A model generated the notes under the pieces. The model did no database searches and was not told where the DNA came from. It saw only the letters and a list, made by a program, of their open reading frames with translations. The translations under genes were made by a program, and so were the position numbers. This document shows, piece by piece, positions 1 to 10,754 of a stretch of 64,000 nucleotides of DNA (position 1 is its first letter; every line of letters starts with the position of its first letter). This DNA is from Oscarella lobularis (lineage: Eukaryota; Porifera; Homoscleromorpha; Homosclerophorida; Oscarellidae), in contig NC_089179.1 in assembly GCF_947507565.1 (NCBI RefSeq), positions 620,001 to 684,000 on the forward strand, given 5' to 3'.

Positions 1-2029
1 CCAGGCAGCGCCATTCGTGATACCGTTCTTGAACGTCGAAGAGGCGTGCATGCGACTGTGAGCGCGAGAATAGACTAACGCCAATTGACGAAATATGTCG
101 TCATCTGGAGTCGCACTATTGACGTTTCTACCCGACTTGGAATCGTCATAAGGATAATTGGCAACGAGAGAGCCGCCGTGAAGATTCGCCGACAAAACGA
201 AAGGATTCGATTGGAGCCACGAAATGACGTGTCGAGTCTCGGGTTGAGGCGAATGAGCGGGACCGTGAAAAAGACTCGGAAAATTACGATTGAGATCAAT
301 TCTATTGGCATTAGCCCGTCCGACAACCGACTGAGCATCGCCTTCGTGCGCTCTCGAATACCCGTCCGGATTCATAGTAGGCATGATGTGAATTCGAGTC
401 GAATCGACGAGATTGGTCAAGTCTCGATCGCGTTCGTAATTCTCGCATAAATATTGAATAAGAAGTAGGAGAACTTCTCTGCCGACAACCTCGTTTCCGT
501 GCATGTTTCCGACGTATTTGAATTCCGGTTCGCCCGGTTCGTGCGTGCCCGGCAAATCGCTGATCTCCATCACCCAAAGCTCGCGACCTTCGACCGATTT
601 GCCGACGCTGTAGAGACGAGTTATGTTAGGAAATCGACTGGAGTAGTCGCGCAAAAATGTCGTCAGTTTGACGTCGTTGTGATGGTGAAAGACGCTCGGT
701 TGAACGAGCGTCGTGGCATCGGTCATTTTGTCGTCGTGCCGCGCTTCTTTGGTGGGTTCGTGACTGAGAGGATTCAGATGAAAATTCAGCTCGGCAGCCG
801 GGCCATTAGCAACGACTTTGATATTGTTTTGCGTCTCGGCTTCGTAGCCGTCCGCGTGCGCCGTAATAGAGTACGTGCCGGGAACGGCGAGTCGCCAAAA
901 GTCGCCGTTTTGAGTGGACGCGACGTCGTGACGAATTCCGTGGAGACTGATAACGGCGTTGGGAATGGGCAGACCGTTTACGTCGTAGACGAATCCCTTG
1001 ACGCCGCGATGCACCTGTTCGATGTAAGCCAGCAACGCCTCGCGATTGTTTTCCCACTCGCGATGCAAATTCGAACCGCGCGGATATTTACAGCAGGACA
1101 ACTCCAAAGTGATCTCAAAGCAATTGCTGTGAAGATAATTGTAGTCCTCCATGCCGCCAGGAACGTCGTACCACCTGGCACCATTTGTAATACCACCCGG
1201 AAATTGATCAATATCACTAGACAAAATTATATAAAATTGATTTTAGCGTGTGGGTGGCTTACCCAGGACAACGCTTTCCCAGGTGCATGGTCTTGTGAGA
1301 ATTCGAGTAGGTGCGAGCCAACTGCCGAAAGACGGCGTCGTCAGGCGTCTTGCTATAGTGCCCCGTTTGGGGATGCGAAGCGCTGTCGTCGAACGGATAA
1401 CTCGCAACGACGGCGCCGCCGTGCAAATTCGCCGACAAAACAAAAGGATTCTCTTCGATCCATTTGATGAGGGCCTTCGTTTCCGCTTGAGGAACGTGCT
1501 TGTCGTTGGGAAAAAATTGGTCGGGAAAATCGCGATTGAGATCGACGCCGTTCGCGTTTTCTCGTCCCGACGTACGGCTGAACGAGTCGCATTCTCCTTC
1601 GGTCGCCATTTCGAAGCCGTCCGGATTCATCGACGGCATGATGTAGATGTCGGTCGAATCGACGAGACGACGAACGCGATCGTCGCCGTCGGCGTACTTC
1701 GTGCACAAATAGTCGACGAGATAGATCAACATTTGACGACCGACTGCTTCGTTTCCGTGCATGTTGCCCACGTATTTGAACATGGGCTCGCCCGCTTCGC
1801 GTTTTCCCGGGTTGTCTGTTATCTGTATCGCCCACAATTCGCGTCCTTGGACCGACTTTCCCACCGAGACGAGTCGAGTGATCGACGGGTATTTGGCGTT
1901 GTAGGCGCGAAGAAACGTCGTCAGATCGTCGTAGTTGTGATAGCGGTCGTACGTGAGTGACTCCGAATCGCCGAAAACGACGAGGAAATGGAGGCAAACG
2001 ATGACGACGCTGAGGAATGACGACGCCAT
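1..2029 (-). CDS. CPD: Carboxypeptidase D-like tandem M14 metallocarboxypeptidase, 3' end missing
   Basis: Secretory-pathway zinc carboxypeptidase that removes C-terminal basic residues from processed peptides (family knowledge). The start at 2029 gives a hydrophobic signal peptide ([20 protein letters not shown]). An upstream in-frame GTG at 2044 is not needed. Domain 1 shows the zinc motif GNMHGNE, then DLNRDF. After a 45-bp intron (1217-1262) come [14 protein letters not shown] and the catalytic-Glu region ITLELSC. A transthyretin-like segment follows ([16 protein letters not shown]), then domain 2 repeats GNMHGNE and DLNRNF. The reading reaches the left edge inside domain 2 at the GITNGA motif, so the catalytic Glu of domain 2 and any further domain or membrane anchor lie outside. 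Two tandem domains with a TTL linker favour CPD over CPE, CPM or CPZ. Divergent from TUFM, 72 bp between start codons. Confidence 0.95.
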
Positions 2030-2101
2030 AATGTAATGACTCACGTGACTACGTAGGTAAATCGTGTAGGTGTACGCAGACGCGGTGACGAGGAAAAGAA
2101 A
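2030..2101. promoter_or_regulatory. Bidirectional promoter CPD/TUFM with E-box
   Basis: Only 72 bp separate the divergent start codons. The stretch holds a palindromic TCACGTGA at 2041-2048 (E-box of the USF/MYC/TFE type). No TATA box is visible. Confidence 0.6.
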
Positions 2102-3878
2102 ATGCTTTGGTCCGTGCGTTCGGCTTCGACGTATCTCATCCCGAGACGTATGTCAACTTCAGTCTAATAAAGTTGACCTTGAAATTCTTTTCGCGGGCCG
2201 CAGTATTAGCTCGTTTCGGCACTTGGAGCGTGCAACGAAGTCTGCAGCCATGCCACCTCGTCAGGCGACAACGCATTTTGCCGAATAACGGCGGTGCACG
2301 TCGCAATTTGGCTGACTTCGAACGAACGAAGCCTCACGTCAATATAGGAACGATCGGCCACGTCGATCACGGTAAAACGACTCTAACAGCGGCTATCACG
2401 AAAGGTAAGTGGCGCTACGCGTCGCACGTGCTCTCTCTCTTCCACCTTCGCTCTAAATTTTTAGTCTTGGCCGAGGAACAGAAGGCGCGATTCAAGGACT
2501 ACGGCGACATCGATCGGGCTCCCGAAGAACGAAAGCGAGGAATCACTATAGCGACGGCCCACGTGGAGTACGAAACGGAAAAAAGACATTACGCGCACAT
2601 CGACTGCCCGGGCCACGCCGACTACATCAAAAACATGATAACCGGTTCGCCCCACTTACCGATATAAAGACGGAGGATTTTTTATTGTGAAGATTCTTCG
2701 CAGGAGCTGCTCAGATGGACGGCGCGATTTTGGTTGTCGATATCAACGACGGATGTATGCCGCAAACGAAGGAACACCTTCTTTTGGCCAATCAAGTAAT
2801 TTGATCACTCGTCGACAAAGTCCCGTTTGCACCACTTCTCTTGTCTAAGGTCGGAATCAAACACGTTGTCGTCTATTTGAATAAGGCGGATATGGTATCG
2901 GACAAAGACCTTTTTGAATTGGTATGTCGCGTTCATTTGGGGGGAGACATAGCAGCATTTCTTCTTCGTCTTTAGGTGGAATTAGAAGTTCGAGATGTTC
3001 TGAGCACTTATGGATTTGATGGTGACAATGGGCCTGTCGTCCTTGGCTCGGCGCTCTGTGCCTTGCAGGTATTTCCTCTCACCTAGCGCGTCTCGTTCTT
3101 CTTATCTTTATATCTAGGATAAAGAAGCAGAAATAGGAAAGAGTTCCATTTTGAAATTACTCGATGCCGTAGACCAGCACATTCCTGTGCCCCTGCGAGA
3201 AACCGACAAGCCGTTCCTGCTTCCCATAGAAGACACTTTCAGCATAGCCGGACGCGGTACAGTCGTCACGGGACGTCTCGAACGCGGTCAACTAAAAAAA
3301 GGAGATGAAGCGGAAATCATCGGATTTCGATCGTCGAGCATCAAAACAACTGTCACAGGTATAGTCTTGCAGCCAATGAGAAAGATACGTCCCCCGATAG
3401 CAAATGCTTTAAAGGAATTGAAATGTTTAATAAACAGCTTTCGAAAGCTGAAGCCGGCGATAACATTGGCGCTCTCATACGCGGAATCAAGCGCGATGAC
3501 GTTCGTCGCGGCATGATCATGTGTGCACCGGGCACAATCAAGCCTCATACTCAAGTCGAAGCTCAGGTCAGATAGACAACTCTTTCGCTTCAAATGCGAT
3601 AACCGTTGTTGTACTAGGTGTACGTTCTGAAGAAGCAAGAGGGCGGACGTCACACTCCTTTCGTCGCCAACTATCAGCCCCAGTTGTTTGCTCGAACCGG
3701 TACGGTGACAGCGGCCGTGGTGCTGCCAGACGGGAAAGAGATGGTCATGCCTGGCGAAGATACCAAGCTGACGCTCACTCTCAATAAGACGTTTCCAATC
3801 GAAAACAATCAGCGTTTCACCTTACGTGAAGGTCACATTACCATCGGAACTGGCGTTGTTACTAAAATCTTAAACTAG
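2102..3878 (+). CDS. TUFM: Elongation factor Tu, mitochondrial
   Basis: GTPase that delivers aminoacyl-tRNA to the mitochondrial ribosome. The ATG at 2102 plus a 56-bp intron (2148-2203) gives a basic, hydroxylated presequence ([20 protein letters not shown]), typical for mitochondrial import, followed by [20 protein letters not shown]1 GHVDHGKT, switch region RGITI, G3 DCPGH and G4 NKAD are all present. Domains 2 and 3 follow ([25 protein letters not shown]; the end [13 protein letters not shown]). At least six further short introns, for example 2405-2464. Length and order match TUFM. The start is inferred from splicing; the other nearby ATG codons are out of frame with the GTPase. Confidence 0.95.
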
Positions 3879-3955
3879 TTAGTAATATTGCTGTTTCCAC
3901 AAACTTCCAGCTGCGCGTGTGTGTGCATCACTGTGTGTGTCTGCGTGTGTTGACT

Positions 3956-3961
3956 AATAAA
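3956..3961 (+). terminator. AATAAA poly(A) signal of TUFM
   Basis: AATAAA lies 78 bp after the TUFM stop, preceded by a GT-rich run (3913-3950). The convergent POLD4 stop is about 110 bp further on. Confidence 0.6.
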
Positions 3962-4069
3962 GAGAGTCTAAAACTTACTGTGGAAGAAAATTTTTCTTGA
4001 AAAACGTCACAGGTTATAACAATCCCAAACACTGTGTAATGAAAAAATATTATTAACTACAACTTGAAT

Positions 4070-4541
4070 CTATAGTAATCTTTTTCGCCTGTACCTTTCC
4101 GTGAATTCTGCTTCATTTGCGTGTTTAGTGAGAATATTTTTGATTTTCAGCGGTGGACGTAGTCCGAATTTGGCTGCCCTCTCCCACCGTTCTAATCGAC
4201 TAATTCCTGTGATATACAGATTGATTTTAGCAAGTCGACAAGTGGAAAAGACTTCGTTTGACCCAGCACCTGTAGCTGGCCCGTATTCGACGTTGTGATC
4301 GAACAACTTGAGTGATTCCAACTCATTGAGTCGCTGCTTTAGCTCCTCTTCATCTAAAACGCACTCTAGACTCTTTCTCCTAGCTGAAAAGTGGCAGGAT
4401 CTGACCGGCGATGGAGGGGCTGCTCTCCTCGAGCGAATCCTCTGTCTTTGAAACGGCGACGATCTCAGAGCTCTTCTTTAGCCTCTGAGAACGAGTATCT
4501 TTGACGTGTTTAAAGCGAAGCTTCGACTGCTGCTTCGACAT
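4070..4541 (-). CDS. POLD4: DNA polymerase delta subunit 4 (p12)
   Basis: Smallest accessory subunit of DNA polymerase delta; it binds PCNA and is degraded after DNA damage in mammals. The predicted protein starts MSKQQSKLRFKHVKD at 4541. A short intron joins SIA to ARRKSLEC, and a second (about 4205-4270) joins YGPAT to GISRLERW. The conserved core LKLFDHNVEYGPATGISRLERW plus GLRPPLKIKNIL matches the p12 family signature (F-D-x-x-YGP-x-TG-I-x-R-x-x-RW). The protein is about 115 residues, near the human size. An N-terminal Gln/Leu/Phe cluster could be a weak PIP box. Splicing is inferred from frame and homology. Confidence 0.88.
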
Positions 4542-4873
4542 GATGGAAAATGCCGTTGACTAACGCGCTTTGCACGCAAAAACATGACAACGAAGAACCA
4601 CGTGACGTCATAGGACTTAGGCTAAAATCCAGCAAAACATCTTGCCTCAGCTGCCTGACGTTGGTTCAGACAAACGGCCTGATAGCAAGGCTACAGTTCA
4701 GATTCATTAGGTGGCGACGTAGGCGCGGGGGCGTACACAACGCGTTAGAGTTTGACCGCCGCGTACGGGCAATTTGGTTCGGTGGGGCGCGTTGAAGCGA
4801 TGGTACGGTAGAGTGGGAGAAGCATCTCGCGTTGTACCTGAACGCCGTTTATATACAGGAGCTTCAGAGTGAT
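4542..4873. promoter_or_regulatory. Bidirectional promoter POLD4/SMPD4
   Basis: 332 bp between divergent start codons. A CACGTGACGTCA composite at 4599-4610 joins an E-box to a CRE/ATF palindrome (TGACGTCA, 4603-4610). No further gene is seen here. Confidence 0.55.
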
Positions 4874-7800
4874 ATGGATAGGGCTCTGAGAGAGCCAACG
4901 TTCCCGGGACGATGCCGCCAGTGCGAACAAGTGCTAAGCCGCCTCGCGATCAAGGTGAATAGAACGACGGAGACATTCGAACGTACTACCGAGACTTCGT
5001 CTATATTTGCGTAGGACATTCATCAAGTTTTTCCTCGTCTTTTGGCGAACGTGTTCGGCTTCGACGGATCGCACGGATGGGGCCTCCGAGAACTTCATTG
5101 CGTCCAGCACGAACTCAATTTCAACGCCGTCTTTTTCTTCCTATCTCCTCAAGGATTTCTCTTTCGTCTCATTGCTCAACTCCAACCGATAGGGGACGTC
5201 AAATTCGAGTTTCCAATCACGTGTCTACCGGTATACACACCTATTAAATCCCATTAATTAAGTGCATTTAATTATTTTAATTTGAGGAACGAACGCGAAA
5301 GCAGCTCGCGTCCGGCGTCGTTCCACTCCTCTTTCAACGAAATCTGCACAGCTTCCAAACGCAGCACACCCGTCATCAACAGCCATATCAAAATCAATTA
5401 TTGGGATTTTCAGGAGACGGTCATCCTGGAATAATATGGCTTAGTATGGTTGCCGCCGTCTTCTTATTGTATCGTGCAATTTTCGTCATTCTTCTAGGTG
5501 CCTTTGAATATTACATGTTTCATTTTGCGTACTATCTTGTCTATTGGTCCGATGTTGACGATAGAGTGAGTTTTCTTTTGTACCTTAATTGGGCGGGGAA
5601 GAGTGTTTTGGGATTCTGATAGATTGCAGACAGTGCTGGTGCTGGTGCTGCTACTAGTTGGACGGAATTAGGAAAGTCTCTCTACTCGTCGCTTCTTGAT
5701 TCCTATTCAAAATTCTTTCTGCCTGCAACTGGGGATTTGAATGAATTAGCTAAACAACTATCGCCTGGTGGAACTTACCCGAGTTCATCAACATTCTCAC
5801 CTCTATCATCAACGCTACCTACGTCACCATTTCAGGAGAGGCGGCAGCAGCAGCAGCAACAGCCTTCACGCCATCCATGGCAAGGGGGGACCGGGGAATT
5901 AATATAATAATAATTATTTATCCAGGTCTCCTGAGATTGCCTTTCTAAAATGGCACGGCTTTGCTTCGCCACTGACTTACCAGCCAATCCCGGGGCTGCT
6001 AAAAGTTGGACATTCTCCCTTGTCAAACGTGCCGCCGTCGCCGTCTCCTTTCGGCACTGCAAACGGTCTAGGAGGATCCGTCGGTGAGACGTGGGCATCG
6101 GAAACGTTTGCTATGGTTTGCTGATTGATTAGGATTGACTCTATCGATTTGATTTCCAATTCTGTTTAGGTTTTAGCCGAGTTTTGGTTGAATCGCATTC
6201 CGTCTGACGTAGTGAGCGGATCGTCAAGTTTCGTCGCTAGTCAAGTAGGAGGAGAATTCGCGTGGAAAATTTCTTTCCTCATTTCCCTCCTCATTCCAGG
6301 TGGCGACGCCGCCACAAGAGTTCATTCGTATCCTTCGCATGTTCGTCAAGCACCTGCACTCGTTCGGAGCAGGAGCACTAAGGACGTCATCTTTGTCCAT
6401 GCTTCATTTTAGAAGGTAAATTGGGAGCTTGTTAAGAACTTTTATAAATGATGACGTTTTGCGCAGGACAATTATTCCCGTGATATTTCAGCAGAAAATG
6501 TTTGCATTTTTGAGCCATTGTTTCGTTCATTGGCCACTAACTGGAACCTTTCGCGCGGTGGGGAAGGGAGTGGCAGCGTCTGATTATCTATCTATAATAT
6601 ATACCTTTGAAGGTCCTTGAGTTGTGGCTGACCTATATTCAGCCGTGGCGCTACGCAGCTGCGAGTGGAGGAACCGCAAATTGTTCCACGTGGTGAGCGC
6701 CGGTAATCAATAATTCGTATCTGTCTTTGTAAAAAAATCGTTGGCAGGGACGCATTTATTCAACAAAACATACCGTTCTATACGACGTTGCTTGCCGAGT
6801 TTCTCCGGCGCGCAATCAGGCTTCCTCTGACCGACTCAAGGAACACAATCATGATATTTCGAGTTGCTAAGGTAAGGACGTCCCCCAAGACGCTTGCTTA
6901 CCAGTCATCGTCGCAAAAAAACCGCAGGTATTTTCTCAAAATGCATTGACGACGATGATTGCTCAGTTTGACTCGACTCCTCTCTCTCCTTCGCCTCCTT
7001 TGTCGTCGCCTTTTTCTGGAGTGGACGCTTCGTCGCGTTCCATCAGAGAAATTAAAGAGATGGTTTTATTGAAAAATAGCGCCGTCTCGCGGTTTCGGAT
7101 TAAATCTTTTTAGATCGAACTCCTGATGGGCGATATGACGCTTACCTTGCGTTATCTGAAGCAGATGAATGAGACACCCTCTTCTCCTCCGACCACACCT
7201 CGTCGTACAGAGACGCAGCCTCTGCGAATCTTGCTCTCGTCGCTCGTTGGATGGTGGAACACGCCCTCCGACGGCGACGAGGGGAGAAATTACGACAAGG
7301 AAGATGAGATGAGAAGAGTTGTTCAGCATTTGGAACAAGGTCTCGCTTTTTTCCAGTCGGGTTTTCAAGTGAGATGACGCTTGAACGATAAGTCGATTTG
7401 AGAAACGACGTTCTTTAGATATCTCACGTCGTTGTGACGACACAGAACAGGTCACCCGCCGCCGCAGCGTCGCCACTCTCTTCCAGTCTTCCGCCGTCGC
7501 CGCCGCTGCGGAGACGCATTCATGTGAACGATCTGAACGAGCAAGCGGATGAACTACTTCAAACGGGGGCTGCCACTCTTCCTGGCGGCGGTGGCGGCGG
7601 CGGCGGCAGCTTTTCGTTGCCAACGACACCGCCTTCTGCTACCTCTTTCGGCGGGGGCATCAGCAACTTAGAACCTGACTACCTGTTAGGTTCTGATAAA
7701 AGGCTTCTGTCTCCTTTGGGCCGGCAACAGGTTAGGTTATCTGTGCACGATGATCTTGTCGCGAACGAAGGGACGTTGTTTTTCTTCTTCTAATTTACAG

Positions 7801-8350
7801 CTTATGAATGGTTCGAGACGATGCAATTCAGCTCGAATTAAGCCGTTTTGTGATCCTCTTTGCGTTCCCATTCGCTCGTACGAAAATCCGAGTTTGGTTC
7901 GATTGTGGCACAAAGTATCTGAATCACTGGATGCACTGGTTATGTAGTTTAGGAGTAAAAACTAAATTTCTGAACTCTGCTCTCTAGATTGGACCTACCT
8001 TGCGAGAGTGGCGTGAAGAGGAACAACTGCGAATTCGCCGTTGGATTGCCAGAGCATTCCTCTCCGATCCTGTTCCTTCGTGGAAAAAAGTAATGAAGAA
8101 TTACACTCATACCACTCCAAGTAAGGATCGAGATGACGTCAATCAGACTCCGACTGCGACGGACGTGGAAAGAATCAAAGAACTTTTTCCTGGCTATGAA
8201 CCGAGAATTACTCTCAGAATTTTGGCGTCATATCAAATGATTTTCTGGCTTATCGTTTTACTTCTTGTCTTTTGGATGAGCGGTACGATTTTTGCGTTCC
8301 TTGCCATAGTTGGACTCTTTCTGCTATTTGTTGTCCTGAGAAATATTTAA
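4874..8350 (+). CDS. SMPD4: Neutral sphingomyelinase 3 / sphingomyelin phosphodiesterase 4
   Basis: ER and nuclear-envelope membrane protein of the SMPD4 family, linked to sphingomyelin hydrolysis and nuclear pore or centrosome function. The start at 4874 leads into RCRQCEQVLSRLAIK, joined to DIHQVFPRLLANVFG and KFEFPITCLP. AFEYYMFHFAYYLVYW corresponds to the human FEYYIFFFA block, FQQKMFAFLSHCFVHWPL to the HCFGHWPL block, then a QPWRYA block and FRVAKVFSQN. The C-terminus has one or two membrane segments (IFWLIVLLLVFWM and following). The segment 5442-5497 may be intron or coding (both keep frame); homology length favours intron. Contains low-complexity Ser/Pro stretches and a Gly run at 7583-7612. 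The stop codon sits at the edge of a duplicated block (see 8347-8586), so the extreme C-terminus may be newly formed. Confidence 0.9.
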
Positions 8351-8586
8351 TTGTTTGTTCTATTTCCAAGAGACACAAATAAATCGTGTCATCTACCAGC
8401 AGTCATCGTCCAAGTGGCAAGCCACTCCTGCTCCTCCAACCGTAGTTTTGCAGCAGGAATAGCCTTCTTTCTGCAAAGCATCTATGACGTCTTTATACGC
8501 ATTAAATCCTAAAATCAATGATTGCGGATAGTGGGCGAGAAACATGTGACCTACCAGGCCTTGGAAATCGTAAAACGCAGCCCCCT
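8347..8586 (-). pseudogene. Duplicated 3' terminal fragment of mevalonate kinase
   Basis: This 240-bp block matches 10515-10754 without indels. I count about 12 mismatches, mostly transitions. The source is the end of MVK: the tail of a glycine-rich exon (GCVL), the last 46-bp intron including its GT and AG ends, the final exon (ending ...VGGAGVACHLDDDCW stop) and 3' flank. The intron is retained, so the copy arose at DNA level, not by retroposition. The frame of the fragment is open, but all upstream kinase exons are absent, so it cannot make a kinase. It supplies the SMPD4 stop codon region and an AATAAA at 8378-8383 on the + strand. Confidence 0.9.
8378..8383 (+). terminator. Candidate SMPD4 poly(A) signal inside the duplicated block
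   Basis: AATAAA 28 bp after the SMPD4 stop codon. It is identical to the copy at 10546-10551 beside MVK, so SMPD4 may have acquired its poly(A) signal through the duplication. Confidence 0.5.
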
Positions 8587-8607
8587 GCACGAAGTCGACT
8601 TGAACGC

Positions 8608-9076
8608 TCTAGAGTACGATTCTTTCGAGTTCTTCTTGGGGACCCTGTTTCACGAGGTGATTTGGGAGTAAGTTCAAGAGACCATCCAGAGCCATGCGTC
8701 GAGTTGAGGAAGAAAAGTAGAAATCAATGATAATTGATGTACCTAGACATTTACGTCAAAAATAAAAATAGACACTTGCAAAAAGTTATTTCACAGTCGA
8801 TGTCGTACAAAGATAATTCGTCTGAGGGAGGGGGCGGGGCTCTCTACTTACTAAATTCGAATATTTCGCTGTTTTCGTCGGTTTCCGTCCATCGCTTACA
8901 TGCGAATGCGATGCAATAATCTTCCGCTTTTGCTTGATCGACGTTGCGGCGTTGGCGTCGACTCGCGCGACGTCGAAATTGGGAAAAAACGGTTTGAGCT
9001 CCACCGTTTTCGCCACGGAGACTCCTCGTTCGGCATTTCTCGCCCTTCTCGCTCTTCTCGAGCTAATTCTAGGCAT
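8608..9076 (-). CDS. Hypothetical small basic protein, unrecognised
   Basis: Not recognised. From the ATG at 9076 the frame reads MPRISSRRARRARNAERG, then VAKTVELKPFFPNFDVARVD and KQKRKIIASHSH, strongly basic at the start. GTAAG donors occur near 8890 and 8852. A downstream open stretch reads MALDGLLNLLPNHLVKQ then GPQEELERIVL and stops near 8608, just before the MVK-derived fragment. The two parts fit one protein of about 120 residues only with a non-obvious splice (a GTAGAG donor in phase 1 works), so the exon join is uncertain. A YY1-like AAGATGGCGG lies at about 9125 on the minus strand, which supports a promoter for a minus-strand gene. Confidence 0.35.
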
Positions 9077-9329
9077 TCTACGCTTCGCTTTTCGAGGTCT
9101 TTATCTCCGCCATTCTTCCGCCATCTTGAGCAAAGTCGATCTTACGTCACTCGCGTGACCGTGACGTCGACGATGTTGCATCATGGTTGCATCATTTGAT
9201 TTCTAAAGATAGCATTTCGGCCGTTGCCAACCTGTATTCAAAACCGGTTTACGATTTCGCGCCTACGAGCGGTAGAGCCAATGAACGCGCTCAACGTCAC
9301 ACCACGTGACACCGCGGACCAATGAGCGC

Positions 9330-10240
9330 GCTGGGCGGAGCTACACGGTTCAAAAGCGAAGCGCACACCGATCTTCCTTCAGTTGCGGCTGAGGGTGGGT
9401 GCGGCGCGGAGCAATCTGCGTCTCATCCTTGAGAGGACTGGCTCGGGAGATTCGACAGAAGGCAAGCGAGGATAGTTGGAACTCAGCGTGGCCCACGGTT
9501 AATTCCGTGCCGGAGCCTGTAGGCAGGGCGATGGGGGGCTTCGGCCTCGGTTTACGCACTGGGCAGAAGGATCGTCTAAGGTCTTATTGTCGTCAACAAG
9601 TACGGCCCGCGCTAGGCTCGAGCGGGCACGACTTGGAGGGGGTGTTCATCCATGGTCTGGTTGCCGGCACTTTTCTCACCCGAACGACGCGATTAGACCG
9701 AAGATGATCCGGCCCAGGAGCCTTCGATTCCTCCACTGCACTGTCTTCATTGTTGACTCCTACAAACAGCGGTCAGCCTCTCTCCACTCCACAAGGCCCG
9801 GTTCTTCTCATGGAACATATACCGAAGGCTTTGATACCAGCGCGCCGGGGTTTCGGTTTTAGGGGCCGATCCTCATCCAGGCGGGTACTGAATGGCGTGG
9901 CCGAGGACCCGCAACTCGCCCGACACTTTTTGGAAGGGGGTCATCGCTTTGCGAAGACTTCCCTGGGCTACGACGCGTCCGAACCTCCCCGCGGTGTAGC
10001 CTGGGTAGCGCGAATACGGACGCAACAAAAAGGTACGTATACGGATTAATTTACAGTAGCTAATCTCTTTTTTTCGCAGGAGAGAAGTCGGACGAAAGAA
10101 AAACGACGCGACGCGGAGATAACGCGAAGAACGGGACATATTCAAGATAATTTGAGCCAGGTAGAAGTTTTTTCGTTAGTATAGGTTGTGAGTGATTCCG
10201 TATGCGCGTTTTTTGCTCGAATAAAAGCGTTTTTGCGAAT
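9330..10240 (+). other. GC-rich transcription unit of unknown kind (ncRNA or poorly conserved mRNA)
   Basis: Upstream lie two CCAAT boxes (about 9279 and 9321), an E-box (9303) and a GC box, as in a pol II promoter. The body (9380-10033) is GC-rich and has several perfect short hairpins: CACGG-loop-CCGTG near 9492, GGC-TTCG-GCC near 9538, CCCGC-loop-GCGGG near 9607. A GTACGT...CGCAG intron (about 10033-10079) and an AATAAA at 10221 suggest a spliced, polyadenylated RNA. Two open stretches in the same frame are separated by one TGA (9705-9707), but the first has no good ATG and neither resembles a known family. I do not assign a function. I compared it by eye with remembered RNase P, SRP, MRP and U3 motifs and saw no match. 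Confidence 0.4.
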
Positions 10241-10245
10241 CGATC

Positions 10246-10479
10246 TTACCGCGTGTTGATCGCAATCACGTGACCGTTGGAGATCGTCGCCGAAACGTCG
10301 CGAATAGGCCCTTCTGTCGTCTCAAATCGCCGCGGCAAGGCAGCTAAGCTGTCAATCAACGTCAGTTTCATCTGCGCGAAGGAACGTTCGCTCAAATATT
10401 CGCTCTCGACGTCAAAGAGTCGAAAGACGTCATTGAGAGCAGATACACACAGTGACACGCACAGAAAACAGCGTAGCAA
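10246..10479 (-). CDS. Small hypothetical ORF with hydrophobic start
   Basis: A 77-codon frame starting MLRCFLCVSLCVSALNDVF and ending IRDVSATISNGHVIAINTR, directly downstream of MVK on the same strand. The start could be a signal peptide or an anchor. No family recognised, no clear splice partner. It could equally be the last exon of an unseen gene or chance. Low confidence. Confidence 0.2.
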   Translation of the reverse strand: MLRCFLCVSLCVSALNDVFRLFDVESEYLSERSFAQMKLTLIDSLAALPRRFETTEGPIRDVSATISNGHVIAINTR

Positions 10480-10510
10480 ACGCTCCAGGGAATGCCCTGC
10501 TTCCGCGGAG

Positions 10511-10516
10511 TTTATT
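10511..10516 (-). terminator. AATAAA poly(A) signal of MVK
   Basis: TTTATT on the + strand, i.e. AATAAA on the minus strand, 45-50 bp after the MVK stop. It lies just outside the duplicated block, so the copy beside SMPD4 has the variant ATTAAA at this place. Confidence 0.5.
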
Positions 10517-10754
10517 AATTGTTTGTTCTATTTCCAAGAGACACAAATAAATCGTGTCATCTACTGGCAGTCGTCGTCCGAGTGGCAAGCCACTCCTGCT
10601 CCTCCGACCGTAGTTTTCCAGCAGGAATAGCCTTCTTTTTGCAAAGCGTCTACGACGTCTTTATACGTATTAAATCCTAAAATCAATGATTGCGGATAGT
10701 GGACGAGAAACATGTGACCTACCAGGCCTTGGAAATCCTAAAACGCAGCCCCCT
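10515..10754. repeat. Source copy of the 240-bp duplication shared with 8347-8586
   Basis: The same 240 bp as 8347-8586, offset by 2168 bp, with no indels and roughly 95 % identity by my hand alignment. Here the block is part of an intact MVK gene, so this is the parental copy. Confidence 0.9.

Noticed and set aside
499-1960. + strand frames of 322 and 236 codons over the carboxypeptidase
   Set aside because: Antisense shadows of CPD; the minus strand has two complete zinc-peptidase domains.
2107-2209. TTG start or continuous exon for TUFM upstream of the presequence
   Set aside because: The ATG at 2102 with a canonical 56-bp intron gives a proper mitochondrial presequence and joins in frame; the continuous reading has no ATG.
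8393-8590. Independent small gene of 65 codons
   Set aside because: It is the duplicated MVK terminal exon plus its intron; the apparent start lies inside copied intron/exon sequence.
9399-10145. Selenoprotein with UGA at 9705-9707
   Set aside because: No SECIS-like element recognised downstream, no ATG in a good position, and no similarity to known selenoproteins; kept only as an open question.
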